Below, one piece after another: positions 28,049-36,580 of a DNA stretch of 64,000 nt. The notes beneath the pieces were generated by a model, which was not told the DNA's origin, did not search any database, and saw nothing but the letters and a program-made list of their open reading frames with translations. Location of the stretch: NCBI GenBank assembly GCA_044226685.1, contig JBGAGP010000004.1, positions 1-64,000 of the forward strand, written 5' to 3'. Positions within the stretch are counted from its first letter, which is position 1; each line of letters starts with the position of its first letter. A program made the position numbers and the translations under genes. Source of the DNA: Dongia_A sp044226685. Its GTDB lineage: Bacteria; Pseudomonadota; Alphaproteobacteria; Dongiales; Dongiaceae.

Positions 28049-29371
28049 TCAGTTTGTTTCAGCAAGGCCCCGGGGCAGGCGCACAGTCGCGACCAGCTCG
28101 CCGCCTTCGCCATTGGCGAGGGTCAGCGTGCCGCCATGGACGGCTGCCACCGCGCGGGCAATGGAGAGGCCGAGTCCCACCCCGCCGGTGGAGCGGCTGC
28201 GGGAGGATTCGAGCCGGACGAAGGGTTCGAGCACGGCGGTCAGCTGCGCCTCCGGAATGCCGGGGCCCTCGTCCCGCACCGTCAGCACGGCCTCGCCCCC
28301 CTCCTCCGCGAGCACGACATGCGCGGCGCCGCCATAGAGAATGGCATTCTCCAGCAGGTTCGACACCATCCGCTTCAGGCTGACGAGGCGGCCCGCCACC
28401 ACCAAGTGCGGCGGGGCGGCAAGATCGGCGGCGCGGCCCCGGTCACGGGCGTCGTCCACCAGCGTCTCCACCAGCGCCACCAGGTCGAGCGGGCGCACCG
28501 GCTCCTCGCTGGCCTCGCCACGCAGGTAGGAGAGGGTAGCGTCCACCATCTGCTCCATCTCCGCCACGTCCGCCGCCATGGCCGCGCGCAGGACGGGATC
28601 GGCCACATCCTCCATGCGGAAACGCAGGCGCGTCATGGGCGTGCGCAGGTCGTGGGAGACTGCGGCGAGGGCCTGGGTGCGCCGCTCCATCAGCTCGGCG
28701 ATGCGGGCCTGCATGCCGTTGAAGGCGTGGGCCAGCTCCCGCACCTCCTTGGGGCCTGTCTCCGGGAGCCGCGCGAGAGGGGCGGCCGGAGGCAAGGTCG
28801 CGACGGTCCGCGCCATGGCCCTGAGCGGCCGCGTCAGCCAGGCGGCGATGGCCAGCGACAGCAGCAGCACGCCCGTCGCCATGAGCGTGGTGGACAGAAA
28901 CGACCCGTGCGTGCCGGTCGCCGGCGGGACGGAGGCGAACAGGCGGGCATTCAGCCAGCTGCCGTCCGGAAGGCGCACGGCGACGAGGCTGAGGTGCGGG
29001 TCGGTGCCCGCGCCCACCAGCACATCCTGCGGCCCGAGGTCGGGCGCCAGCGTGCGCACGTCGTCGGCGAGGCGCTGCCATCCCTCCACGGCATGGGAGC
29101 CGGGCGCAGCCATGGCCTCCCGGCTCCAGTGCGCGTCGATGGCGCCGCCGGACAGCTCATGGGCCACATCCTCCCGCTTTTCCGGCGCCGCCGCCGCGAG
29201 CGACCGGCGGAACGCGACGATCTGGTCGGCGAGGCGGATGGCATGGGCCGCATGGCGCTCGCGCTCCATGGCGTGCTCGTAGGTCCACAAGCTCAGCACA
29301 TGCACGACGACGATGCCCAGCACCGCCACCACGGCGGTGCGCACGGCGAGGCTGTCCATGGCGCGGATCAC
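28049..29371 (-). CDS. Sensor histidine kinase of the metal-efflux run
   Basis: A 440-residue HK with an N-terminal membrane helix (about 8-28), a periplasmic domain (about 30-165), a second helix, and a HAMP region. The HisKA box VSHDLRTPM is followed by N box NLLENAILY, DEGPGIPE and GGVGLGLSIARA. The response regulator's stop overlaps its GTG start. The nearest target genes are the RND adaptor and pump 78 bases downstream, so metal sensing in the periplasm is likely but not proven. Confidence 0.9.
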   Translation of the reverse strand: MIRAMDSLAVRTAVVAVLGIVVVHVLSLWTYEHAMERERHAAHAIRLADQIVAFRRSLAAAAPEKREDVAHELSGGAIDAHWSREAMAAPGSHAVEGWQRLADDVRTLAPDLGPQDVLVGAGTDPHLSLVAVRLPDGSWLNARLFASVPPATGTHGSFLSTTLMATGVLLLSLAIAAWLTRPLRAMARTVATLPPAAPLARLPETGPKEVRELAHAFNGMQARIAELMERRTQALAAVSHDLRTPMTRLRFRMEDVADPVLRAAMAADVAEMEQMVDATLSYLRGEASEEPVRPLDLVALVETLVDDARDRGRAADLAAPPHLVVAGRLVSLKRMVSNLLENAILYGGAAHVVLAEEGGEAVLTVRDEGPGIPEAQLTAVLEPFVRLESSRSRSTGGVGLGLSIARAVAAVHGGTLTLANGEGGELVATVRLPRGLAETN

Positions 29372-30132
29372 GAGCGCTCCACCTCCGGAGCGAAGAAATA
29401 GCCGGCGCCGCGCACGGTCTTCACCATCTCGGGTCCGCCATGGGACTCGAGCTTCTTGCGCAGCCGGCTGACCTGGATGTCGATGGCGCGGTCGAAGCCT
29501 GTGGCGGTGCGGTTCTTGGCGGCGTCCATCAGCTGGTCGCGGGTCAGCACCCTTTGGGGGTGTTCGAGAAAGGTCAGGAGCAGGTCGTATTCGCCAGTGG
29601 AGAGATCCACCACGACCCCTTCAGGATTGGTCAGCTCCCGCCGGCGGGTGTCGAGCGTCCAGCCGGAAAAGGCGAGCAGCGTGCCCGCGGCGGCCGTCGC
29701 ACCGCCTGAAGGCCGCATCCGCCGCAGCACCGCATGGATGCGCGCGAGCAGCTCCCGCGGATTGAACGGCTTCGCCAGATAGTCGTCCGCGCCGAGCTCC
29801 AGCCCGACGATCCGGTCCACGTCGCTGCCGCGCGCGGTGAGCATGATGATGGGCACGTTTGAGGTGCGGCGGATGTCCCGGCACAAATCGAGCCCGCTCA
29901 CGCCGGGCAGCATGACGTCGAGGATGACGAGGTCCACGGGGCCTGTCGCCATGATCTCCCGCATCTCGCGGGCATCCTGCGCCGCAGTGACCTTGTGCCC
30001 GTGCTCGCGCAGGAACTTGCCGGCGAGGCGTCGGATCTCGGCATCGTCGTCGACAATCAGGATATGGCCTTCGGGGGACACGGGGTGACGGACTCCTGAA
30101 AGGCAGTCCTGCGCGCGCGACTGCTGCTCCAC
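29368..30132 (-). CDS. OmpR-family response regulator of the metal-efflux run
   Basis: A receiver domain (HILIVDDDAEIRR, phosphoacceptor Asp in LVILDVMLPG, Lys in DDYLAKPF) is joined to an OmpR-type winged helix (VVDLSTGEYDLLLTFLEHPQ and IDIQVSRLRKKL). I start it at GTG 30132, with AAGGG 7 bases upstream; a TTG at 30138 is also possible. It begins within about 12 bases of the rcnA stop, so transcription may run from rcnR through to this gene. It would pair with the kinase that overlaps its end. Confidence 0.92.
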   Translation of the reverse strand: MEQQSRAQDCLSGVRHPVSPEGHILIVDDDAEIRRLAGKFLREHGHKVTAAQDAREMREIMATGPVDLVILDVMLPGVSGLDLCRDIRRTSNVPIIMLTARGSDVDRIVGLELGADDYLAKPFNPRELLARIHAVLRRMRPSGGATAAAGTLLAFSGWTLDTRRRELTNPEGVVVDLSTGEYDLLLTFLEHPQRVLTRDQLMDAAKNRTATGFDRAIDIQVSRLRKKLESHGGPEMVKTVRGAGYFFAPEVERS

Positions 30133-30144
30133 GGACAAGCCCTT

Positions 30145-31350
30145 TTATCCCAGCCTGCGTGCTTCGCGATACGCCGACGGCGCAGGCAACAGATCGCCCC
30201 GCCCCGGCGCTTGCTGCGCTCTCAGGCCCGGCCGCGCCGCGCCCGCGCTGATGCCCGCCGATGGGGCGTGCTCCCGTGAAAGACCATGCCAGCCAAGCCA
30301 GCCGGTATAAAGGCCGACCATCAGGATCAGCGCAGCGGAGGCATAGGGCGCACGCCGGGCGAAGGCGCTGAAGCCCGACCAGCGTTGCGAGACATGCCGG
30401 ACGCTGAGCGCGGCGAGCACGCCGGCCGACACCAGCGTGAGCGCCAGGCCGATGCTGAAGCACAGGACCAGCACGAAGCCGAGGCTGAACGCCTTCAGCT
30501 GCATGCAGATCAGCAGCACGGTGATCGCCGCCGGGCACGGGATCAGCCCGCCCGTCAGTCCGAAGATGATGATCTGCCAGGTCGTCACCGGGCGGCCGGC
30601 AAAGCGATTGCGGATATCGGCGGCGTGGGCGCGTGCATGGGCGTCGTCCTCGTCGCCGAGATTCATGTGAGCATGGTCATGCTCCTCGAACGCGAGGGCA
30701 TGGACCTCCTCCCCTCCATCGGCGCGGCGCAGTCGCAGCTCCACTGAAAAGGCATGGGGCTCGGGAATGTCATGCGCGCTCTCGATGAACTCGTCCCGGT
30801 TCACGAACGGGAAGACCTGACGGCCGCCGCCGGGCCTCAGGATTTCGAGAAAGACGCGGTCGGCGTCGGGAAGCGCGCATCCGGCGGGGCTGGAGATGCG
30901 CCAGCGCGGCGGCACGCCGTCCTCGAAGATGTTGAGCGCCAGCTCCCCCTCCGAGGTCGGGACGAGACGCGTCTCCTCCTCATGGTGGTGGTGATGCTCG
31001 TCGCTCTGCTCGCGCCACGTCCGCCAGGCCATCCAGGCGGCGATGGCGATGATCGCCACGGCCGAAGCCAGCTGAAAATAGGGTTCGCTGGCCTCTCCAC
31101 CCCATTGCTGTCCGAAATACAGCCCTCCGATGGCAATGAGCCAGACCACCGCCGTGTGCGAGGTCGTTGCGGCGAGGCCCAGCAGGACGGCCTGGGTGAG
31201 CGTGCCGCGGATGGCGATGATGAAGGCCGCCATCATCGTCTTGGAATGGCCCGGCTCGAGCCCGTGCAGGGCGCCCAGCAGGATTGCCGAGGGGATGAAC
31301 AGCCAGGCGTGCGCGGCCCCCTGCTGGAGCAGGTCTGTAAACGCAGTCAT
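30145..31350 (-). CDS. rcnA: Nickel/cobalt efflux protein RcnA
   Basis: A 401-residue NiCoT-related exporter. It shows GALHGLEPGHSKTMMAAFIIA with the HxxxPGH-type metal motif in the first helices and GLTGGLIPCPAAITVLLIC in the fourth. The central cytoplasmic loop carries His clusters (DEHHHHHEEE and EEHDHAHMNLGDEDDAHARAHAAD). A beta-rich segment of about 110 residues inside that loop is longer than in the E. coli protein. The rcnR stop lies 12 bases upstream, so the pair is an operon. It exports Ni(II) and Co(II). Confidence 0.88.
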   Translation of the reverse strand: MTAFTDLLQQGAAHAWLFIPSAILLGALHGLEPGHSKTMMAAFIIAIRGTLTQAVLLGLAATTSHTAVVWLIAIGGLYFGQQWGGEASEPYFQLASAVAIIAIAAWMAWRTWREQSDEHHHHHEEETRLVPTSEGELALNIFEDGVPPRWRISSPAGCALPDADRVFLEILRPGGGRQVFPFVNRDEFIESAHDIPEPHAFSVELRLRRADGGEEVHALAFEEHDHAHMNLGDEDDAHARAHAADIRNRFAGRPVTTWQIIIFGLTGGLIPCPAAITVLLICMQLKAFSLGFVLVLCFSIGLALTLVSAGVLAALSVRHVSQRWSGFSAFARRAPYASAALILMVGLYTGWLGWHGLSREHAPSAGISAGAARPGLRAQQAPGRGDLLPAPSAYREARRLG

Positions 31351-31362
31351 CTTGCTCTCAGA

Positions 31363-31641
31363 TCACTTGAGGTAGGTCCGGACGACCTCGATCAGGTCGG
31401 CGGCGCCTTTGGCACGCTCGGGATCGGGCTCGGCGTCCGGGTTCACGACGTGATGCCGGATGTGGTCTTCCATGAGCTCCGCCGTCAGTCCGGTGATGGC
31501 GCCGCGCATGGAGGCGACCAGCATCAGCACGTCGGTGCAGCCGAGCTCGGCTTCCAGCGCGCGCTCCACGGCTTCGGCCTGCCCCTTGATCCGGCGAATG
31601 CGGGCGAGAAGCTTGGCCTTGTGCTTGATCGTGTGTGCCAT
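31363..31641 (-). CDS. rcnR: Ni/Co-responsive repressor RcnR
   Basis: A 92-residue member of the CsoR/RcnR/FrmR family. The metal ligands characteristic of RcnR are all at the expected positions: H3, C35, H60 and H64. CsoR (Cu) would have a Cys-His-Cys set instead, so nickel/cobalt specificity is well supported. It heads the operon with rcnA and represses it until metal binds. The probable operator lies 15-31 bases upstream. Confidence 0.92.
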   Translation of the reverse strand: MAHTIKHKAKLLARIRRIKGQAEAVERALEAELGCTDVLMLVASMRGAITGLTAELMEDHIRHHVVNPDAEPDPERAKGAADLIEVVRTYLK

Positions 31642-31652
31642 TACGGATTTAT

Positions 31653-31677
31653 AATATAGGGGGGTACCCTATGTAAA
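31653..31677 (-). promoter_or_regulatory. RcnR operator overlapping the rcnR promoter
   Basis: The sequence ATAGGGGGGTACCCTAT (31656-31672) is an inverted repeat around a six-G tract, the hallmark of RcnR/CsoR operators. On the minus strand a TTTACA -35 (31677-31672) and a TTATAA or TATTAT -10 bracket it, so repressor binding would block RNA polymerase directly. Confidence 0.7.
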
Positions 31678-31951
31678 CCACTCCCCTTCGTCTGCCGGAC
31701 CATTCTGGGCCTATGTCGAGGCCGGGAGCCCGGTGACCCTCGATCGATGTGGGGACTTGAACGGGGCTAACAGCTTGGCGCCGTGGGCCCGACCTGTCAT
31801 CCGCTGACGCAACATCGGATGACGATGCCGGTCCCTCGGACGGTGTCGTCAAGTGTTTCTGCCAAGGGAATGTCCCGTTTCCCGAGTTTTCGACCCGAGA
31901 GCGGGCCTAACATTCCAGACATTGCCCACATTTGGCCACAGCCGAGAATGT
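31678..31951. other. Intergenic stretch, no gene recognised
   Basis: Between the rcnR promoter and the SRPBCC remnant there are only short overlapping frames on both strands (for example 31649-31852 and 31797-32087, minus) with no recognisable product and no ribosome sites. It may be decayed sequence at a cargo junction. Confidence 0.4.
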
Positions 31952-32374
31952 TCATTCGACCAAGATCGAGAGATTCTTGAGCGTAGATTGCAACCCGGCG
32001 TCGTGGTCTTCCTGCCGTATCCCTTCCGGAACATTTTCGCAGGTGATAGTCACCCTGGCTCCTCCGGGAACGGGCGAAAGGCTCCACTTCATCTTCATCT
32101 CGCCCGCGAAGGCCGGATCGTTTGATTCGAACCTAACAAGATGGACGATCTGCTCGTCCGGAGCCAACTCCAGGAAACACCCTTCGACGCCATCGGTGTC
32201 TTCCGAGGTCTTACCGCGGGTAGATCGATCCCCTTTGGCATAGGTCAGCGCCATCCCGTAGGCTCCGCCCTGGCGCGGTTCGAATTTGTAGATGTGTCCC
32301 GTCATTCCCTCGGGCGGGAGCCACTTCACCCATGCCTCCGAGTCAGTCCTTCGTCCTCCCGATACGCCTTTCAT
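31952..32374 (-). pseudogene. SRPBCC/AHSA1-domain protein, N-terminally truncated
   Basis: The frame encodes the AHSA1-type START-like domain from SEAWVKWLPPEGMTG through the C-terminal helix (HDAGLQSTLKNLSILVE). The usual first strand and helix before SEAW (about 20-25 residues) are missing. An ATG at 32374 with AAGGA upstream could still give a 140-residue product (normal about 155-165). Upstream sequence in the same frame, to 32719, does not look like this family. It is either a decayed gene or a short variant; the first is more likely, given the gene-poor surroundings. Confidence 0.5.
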
Positions 32375-32694
32375 GAATCGGAATCCTTCGGCACCCCGTC
32401 CCCCACCGTGGACGGCTACAGCGATTTGGCCTGAATTCAAGTGCGCTGCCGACGTCGGCTCACACCCATACCAGAAATCAAAACGCGACATTCGAAAGGC
32501 GCGTCTTTTCAGAGCGCGGTGGCAACCATGGGCATGACGAAGCCCCACTCGGGAGCGGGGGACCTCGTGAAGTGTCCGGCCCAGACCCAATCCATTCGAG
32601 GACGCAGGTGGGTGGCCAGCACGGAAATCGACAGGCGAGACCCAGCTCCGAGTTGACAAGCGCGGCGCGTTTTCCCGCCAACATTTCTTCCCTA
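32375..32694. other. Gene-poor gap between SRPBCC remnant and VIT gene
   Basis: About 320 bases with small overlapping frames on both strands and no recognised domain. It may include the lost 5' part of the SRPBCC gene in decayed form, but I could not restore that reading frame by eye. Confidence 0.4.
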
Positions 32695-33390
32695 TCAGCC
32701 GAGAAGATGCGCCAGCCAATAGGCAGCACCTGCCGCGAGACCGCCAACCAACAAAGTCTGCACGGCGGACCTGAAGGGGTTTACCCCCGTGAAGCGGCCT
32801 TTGATTGCACCGAAAATCGCCAGCGCGATCCCCGTAGTGAGCACGGACATCTTCAAGGCATCAGGGATGTTCGATACGGCGATATAAGGCGCAAGCGGGA
32901 TGGACCCGCCAACGAGATAAGCGATCGCGATGGTCGCAGCGCTCAGCGGAGCGCGTTTCGGATCCGGCTGTTCAAGGCCGAGCTCGAAGCGCATCATGAA
33001 ATCCGTCCAGCGCCGGGGATTGGCGCTGATCGCGTCAACCACGTTCGTCAGAGCGGCGCCCTCAAGGCCGTAGGTTTCAAATATCTGCCTCACCTCGTTT
33101 ACCTCGAAATCGCGCTTATGCTCGATTTCCCAAGTTTCACGCGCTTCCTCCGACTTGAAATGCTCAATGTCCGTATGCGCGGCGAGATAACCGCCAAGCC
33201 CCATCGCGATGGCGCCGGCGGCGATCTCGGCAAGACCCGCAGTCACGATCACTCCGGTGTCACTGACGGCGGCAGACAAACCAGCGGCCAGGGCAAAAGG
33301 AACCGTCAGGCCGTCCGACATGCCGATGACGACGTCGCGGACGATCTCCGAGCCGCTAAAATGTTTTTCGATATGCGGAGTGGTCGGCAT
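32695..33390 (-). CDS. VIT1/CCC1-family Fe/Mn transporter
   Basis: A 231-residue carrier. The first helix region shows IVRDVVIGMSDGLTVPFALAAGLS, the family signature. A cytoplasmic acidic segment follows (about 75-135: HFKSEEARETWEIEHKR and VNEVRQIF), matching the metal-binding arm of VIT1, and then three further helices. Members move Fe(II) or Mn(II) out of the cytosol. The ATG at 33390 has AAGGA upstream; the frame extension to 33630 is rejected. A CTGACG direct repeat (33514-33530) lies upstream, linking it to the redox modules to the right. Confidence 0.88.
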   Translation of the reverse strand: MPTTPHIEKHFSGSEIVRDVVIGMSDGLTVPFALAAGLSAAVSDTGVIVTAGLAEIAAGAIAMGLGGYLAAHTDIEHFKSEEARETWEIEHKRDFEVNEVRQIFETYGLEGAALTNVVDAISANPRRWTDFMMRFELGLEQPDPKRAPLSAATIAIAYLVGGSIPLAPYIAVSNIPDALKMSVLTTGIALAIFGAIKGRFTGVNPFRSAVQTLLVGGLAAGAAYWLAHLLG

Positions 33391-33513
33391 CGATAAGGGT
33401 CCTTTTTGAGGGCTATCGAGAAAGCCCATCCGGTGGATGTGGCTTGACGTATTGGAACCTTCGACGGAGGTCGTGCCACTCGGCCAATCGCGGCTGCAAT
33501 CTGGCAAACGAAG

Positions 33514-33530
33514 CTGACGGAAGACTGACG
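33514..33530. promoter_or_regulatory. Direct-repeat operator A: CTGACG-N5-CTGACG
   Basis: Two CTGACG hexamers with 11-bp period (33514-33519 and 33525-33530) lie 124 bases upstream of the VIT gene start. The same arrangement is found at 34362, 36484, 36517, 43255 and 46324. OmpR-family regulators bind direct repeats of this size on one face of DNA. The cognate regulator is inferred to be one of the two local response regulators. Confidence 0.6.
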
Positions 33531-33655
33531 CAGCCCGTTTAGAATCGGCCATCAAGCGGCTTTTCGGCGATGAGGTATCGCAGGATTGTGCGCACAGTCC
33601 GTCGGCCCCGCCGGCGCACTGCATCTTCAAGCATGCGGAGGCTTGGAACGGCGGC

Positions 33656-34042
33656 TCAAGGCTGTTCGGAAGAAACTGACGGCGACGGCCTGGTCTCGCG
33701 TTCTTGGCGCAGCCGGTACGAGACGGCGCCGTAGGTGGCGACGCAATAGGGGACCAGGAACGTCAAGCCTATCTTGGTCCAGTTGACCGAGCCGCCGCCC
33801 ACGGCGGCATCGCCCTGGTTGATGAGATTGAGGATGGTGCCGACGACCACTGCCACCAGGAAGGAGCGGCACGGAATGCCGGACTGCGTTGCATAGGAAA
33901 GGAAACGCCGGATCATGCTGGTGCCGGATTTCTCGCCGCGCGAGCTGATGGGACACGTCACCCCGATAGCATTTGCATCAGGATTGCCGGCGCAATCCGG
34001 ACCCTCGCACATCGTCGCCGTCGCATCAGTCGTCGTCTTCAT
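33656..34042 (-). CDS. NrtS-like small membrane protein
   Basis: A 128-residue protein. The second part (RSFLVAVVVGTILNLINQGDA through WTKIGLTFLVPYCVATYGAVSYRL) matches the NrtS family of small two-helix proteins described as nitrate/nitrite transporters in cyanobacteria. The first 45 residues are hydrophilic with three cysteines and are not family-typical. A shorter start at 33916 is possible. The ATG at 34042 overlaps the upstream PepSY gene by 17 bases. Its role in this metal/redox context is unclear. Confidence 0.65.
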   Translation of the reverse strand: MKTTTDATATMCEGPDCAGNPDANAIGVTCPISSRGEKSGTSMIRRFLSYATQSGIPCRSFLVAVVVGTILNLINQGDAAVGGGSVNWTKIGLTFLVPYCVATYGAVSYRLRQERETRPSPSVSSEQP

Positions 34043-34313
34043 CGCCGTGCTTCCGCCGGATCTGTTCCAGGCTGGCGGGGTCGTACTTCGCCTTCAGGCT
34101 GTCGCCGCGCGCGTTGGTCGCCCTGACCTTGTAGCAGCCGTCGTCGGAGCGGATCGAGAGCACGGTCCACCCCTCGCCCTCCAGCTTCTTCTGGAGCGCG
34201 TCGCGTGGCTGCCAGTCGGCCAGCGGCACGGTGCAGGCCCGATCGGCCGCCGCCGGTTCCGCGCCGAGGCACGCGGCGAAGACCACAATCGCGGCAACCC
34301 ACGTGCGTCTCAC
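34026..34313 (-). CDS. Small periplasmic PepSY-domain protein (module A)
   Basis: A 95-residue protein with a signal peptide (ending PAAA) and one PepSY-like domain: CTVPLADWQPRDALQKKLEGEGW then SDDGCYKVRATNARGDSLKAKYD. Two cysteines (after the signal and in DGCYKV) may pair. GTG 34313 with GGAGGATC upstream is chosen. It is divergent from the RR gene at 34452, with a direct-repeat operator between. A homologue of the same layout stands in module B (45977-46252). Such proteins may sense metal or redox state for the kinase. Confidence 0.8.
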   Translation of the reverse strand: MRRTWVAAIVVFAACLGAEPAAADRACTVPLADWQPRDALQKKLEGEGWTVLSIRSDDGCYKVRATNARGDSLKAKYDPASLEQIRRKHGDEDDD

Positions 34314-34361
34314 CAAAGATCCTCCGAGGTGCGCAGCCCGCGAAATAGAAAGCACGCCCAA

Positions 34362-34378
34362 CTGACGCCCACCTGAAC
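34362..34378. promoter_or_regulatory. Direct-repeat operator B: CTGACG-N5-CTGAAC
   Basis: CTGACG (34362-34367) and CTGAAC (34373-34378), 11-bp period, lie in the 138-base gap between divergent PepSY and RR genes. This is the natural place for autoregulation of the two-component operon and its PepSY partner. Confidence 0.6.
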
Positions 34379-34451
34379 GCTCATGCAAATTATCGGACCC
34401 CATCGGCTCGTCTCGCGCGCTAAATTGGCATGGAACACGCCGAGGCGACAC

Positions 34452-35123
34452 ATGCGGATCCTTCTCGTCGAAGATGACCCTGTCCTTGGGATGGCCGTGC
34501 GCGATCAGATCATCGCCGACGGGCATACGCCCGACTGGGTGACGCGTCTCGACGACGCCTCCGAGGCGATCCATGCCGCCGCCTTCGAGCTGGTCCTGCT
34601 CGACCTGATGCTGCCGGACGGACGCGGACTCGATTTCCTGAAGCGCCTGAGGGTGGCGGGCGACGTCACGCCCATCATCGTGCTGACGGCGCGGGACCAG
34701 ATCTCGGACCGCATCGCGGCGCTCGATGCCGGCGCCGACGATTACCTGGTCAAGCCGTTCGACCTGTTCGAGCTCAGCGCGCGGATCCGGGCGGTGGGGC
34801 GGCGCTATGCCGGCAATCCCAACCCGCTCGTCACCCTCGGCGACATTGAGGTGGATCTTGCGGCCCGCTTGGTGCGGCGAGCGGGACGGCCTGTGGCGCT
34901 GACCGGCCGCGAATGGTCGCTGTTCGAGGCGTTCGTGCAACGGCCCCACCAGCTCATGTCGAAGCCGCAGCTCGAGGAGCGGCTCTATTCCTTCGACGCC
35001 GAGGTGGAGAGCAACACCATCGAGGTCTACATCGCCCGCCTGCGCAAGAAGCTCGGGGCGGAGGTGATCGAGACGGTGCGCGGCATGGGCTATCGCCTCG
35101 GCCCGCCTGAGGCGGGCGCATGA
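34452..35123 (+). CDS. OmpR-family response regulator (module A)
   Basis: A 223-residue regulator: receiver MRILLVEDDPVLG, phosphoacceptor Asp in LVLLDLMLPDG, Lys in DDYLVKPFD, and winged helix ALTGREWSLFEAF with VEVYIARLRKKL-type recognition region (IEVYIARLRKKL). This is the PmrA/BasR-QseB-like subgroup. The ATG at 34452 is chosen because the receiver domain begins there; a start at 34383 would add an unrelated leader. The kinase start overlaps its stop (ATGA). It is likely to bind the CTGACG direct repeats. Confidence 0.92.
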   Translation: MRILLVEDDPVLGMAVRDQIIADGHTPDWVTRLDDASEAIHAAAFELVLLDLMLPDGRGLDFLKRLRVAGDVTPIIVLTARDQISDRIAALDAGADDYLVKPFDLFELSARIRAVGRRYAGNPNPLVTLGDIEVDLAARLVRRAGRPVALTGREWSLFEAFVQRPHQLMSKPQLEERLYSFDAEVESNTIEVYIARLRKKLGAEVIETVRGMGYRLGPPEAGA

Positions 35124-36487
35124 ACGAGGCGGTGGGCGACGGCCGCCGCGGTAGCGGGTGGAGCCTGCGCCTGCGCTTGGGATTGTGGCTGGCGCTGGCG
35201 GTCACCGCCCTGTGGCTCGCCGCCGCCACCGTGGCCGGGCTGGTGCTGCGCCGCGAGATCGGCGAGGTGTTCGACAGTGCCCTGCAGGAGGTGGCGCAGC
35301 GGGTGCTGCCGCTGGCCTATGCCGAACTGCTCTCGCGGGACGGAGGCAGCGCGACCCAGCACATGGCACCTATCGGCCCCCACCGGGAATACATCACCTA
35401 CGTGGTCCGCGACGCGGACGGCCGCGAGCTGCTCCAGTCGAGCGACGCCGACCTGATGCAGATCCCCCGCAGCCTCCCGCCGGGCTTCCACAGCACGGAG
35501 CGGCTGCGCACCTACACCGAGGCGGCCGTCAGGGGCACAATCCTGGTGACCACCGCCGAGGACCTCGGCCATCGCCGCGCGGCGGTCCGACGCGCGGTGG
35601 TCGCCCTGATCTGGCCCCTTGTCGCCCTGGTGCCCATCGCGCTCGTCGGGGTGTGGCTTTCCGTCCGCCTGTCCTTGAGGCCCGTCATCACCTTTCGCTC
35701 GGCGATCGAGGAACGGGGCCGCGGCAATCTCGCGCCGGTCGCAGCGGTGGGGCTGCCGGAGGAGATCGCACCCGTCGCGACATCGGTCAACGCCCTGCTG
35801 GAACGCCTGCGCGGTGCGCTCGAAGCCGAGCGCGGCTTCACCGCCAACAGCGCCCATGAGCTCCGGACGCCCATCGCCGCCGCACTGGCGCAGACCCAGC
35901 GCCTCGTCGCTGAACTGCCGGGCGGCGCGCCCCGGGAACGGGCCCGTTCAGTGGCGGTCGCCCTGAAGCGTCTCTCGCGCTTGTCCGAGAAGCTGCTGCA
36001 GCTGGCCAAGGCCGAGGGCGGCGGCCTCCTCGCCGAAACCCCGACGCCCCTCGCGCCGGTGCTGCGCCACGTGATCGCGGACATCGACCGGCTGACTGAC
36101 CGGGGCGAGGACCTGATGGTCGAAATCCCGCCGGACAGCGGCCTTGTCTGCGACCTCGATCCGGACGCCTTCGCCATCCTCGCCCGCAATCTCATCGAGA
36201 ATGCGTTGAAGCACGGCACGCCCGGCACGCCCGTGCGGGTGCGGCTGGCCGACGGCCTGTTCGAGGTCTCCAATGGCGGCCCCGTGGTGCCGGCCGACCG
36301 GCTGGCGCGCCTGATCCGCCCGTTCGAGCGCGGCCCGACGGGGGCGGAGGGCTCCGGCCTCGGCCTTGCCATCGTCGCCGCCATCTGCCGCGGCGCTGGC
36401 CTGACCCTCGACCTCGCCTCGCCGATCCCGGGCGAAGCCGACGGCTTCCGTGCCAGGGTGCGCTTCGCGGCCGTGCCTCAAGCCTGA
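35120..36487 (+). CDS. Sensor histidine kinase (module A)
   Basis: A 455-residue HK with a first helix at about 16-36, a periplasmic domain (about 37-155), a second helix (IWPLVALVPIALVGVWLS) and HAMP. The HisKA H box is NSAHELRTPIA. N box NLIENALKHG and G box GAEGSGLGLAIV complete the ATPase domain, while the F-box region (PFERGPTG) is normal. The class resembles QseC/PmrB. It ends at a CTGACG site that precedes the redox genes. Confidence 0.92.
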   Translation: MNEAVGDGRRGSGWSLRLRLGLWLALAVTALWLAAATVAGLVLRREIGEVFDSALQEVAQRVLPLAYAELLSRDGGSATQHMAPIGPHREYITYVVRDADGRELLQSSDADLMQIPRSLPPGFHSTERLRTYTEAAVRGTILVTTAEDLGHRRAAVRRAVVALIWPLVALVPIALVGVWLSVRLSLRPVITFRSAIEERGRGNLAPVAAVGLPEEIAPVATSVNALLERLRGALEAERGFTANSAHELRTPIAAALAQTQRLVAELPGGAPRERARSVAVALKRLSRLSEKLLQLAKAEGGGLLAETPTPLAPVLRHVIADIDRLTDRGEDLMVEIPPDSGLVCDLDPDAFAILARNLIENALKHGTPGTPVRVRLADGLFEVSNGGPVVPADRLARLIRPFERGPTGAEGSGLGLAIVAAICRGAGLTLDLASPIPGEADGFRARVRFAAVPQA

Positions 36488-36532
36488 CGGGAAGCTGAAC
36501 GCAGATCTGCATCGGCTTCAGGTGGCCGTCAG
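36484..36532. promoter_or_regulatory. Two opposed direct-repeat operators (C and C')
   Basis: The plus strand has CTGACG (36484-36489) and CTGAAC (36495-36500). The minus strand has CTGACG (36532-36527) and CTGAA (36521-36517). Each pair has 11-bp period. The two sites face each other across 16 bases, upstream of the acidic-protein/DUF2271/PepSY-reductase/ApbE run. A double site suggests strong or cooperative control. Confidence 0.62.
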
Positions 36533-36580
36533 GTGCGAACGCGAGGGTGCTTCCGGTCAACACCAACCGGGAGATGGTCA

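Noticed and set aside
28010..28070. CTGAAACAAACTGATACAG repeat before the RND adaptor gene as a further operator
   Set aside because: The two CTGA units are 10 bp apart rather than 11, lack the CTGACG hexamers and lie in the last codons of the kinase, so I do not count it with the regulon.
27605..29401. 598-codon plus-strand frame over adaptor and sensor kinase
   Set aside because: Shadow of the minus-strand kinase and adaptor genes.
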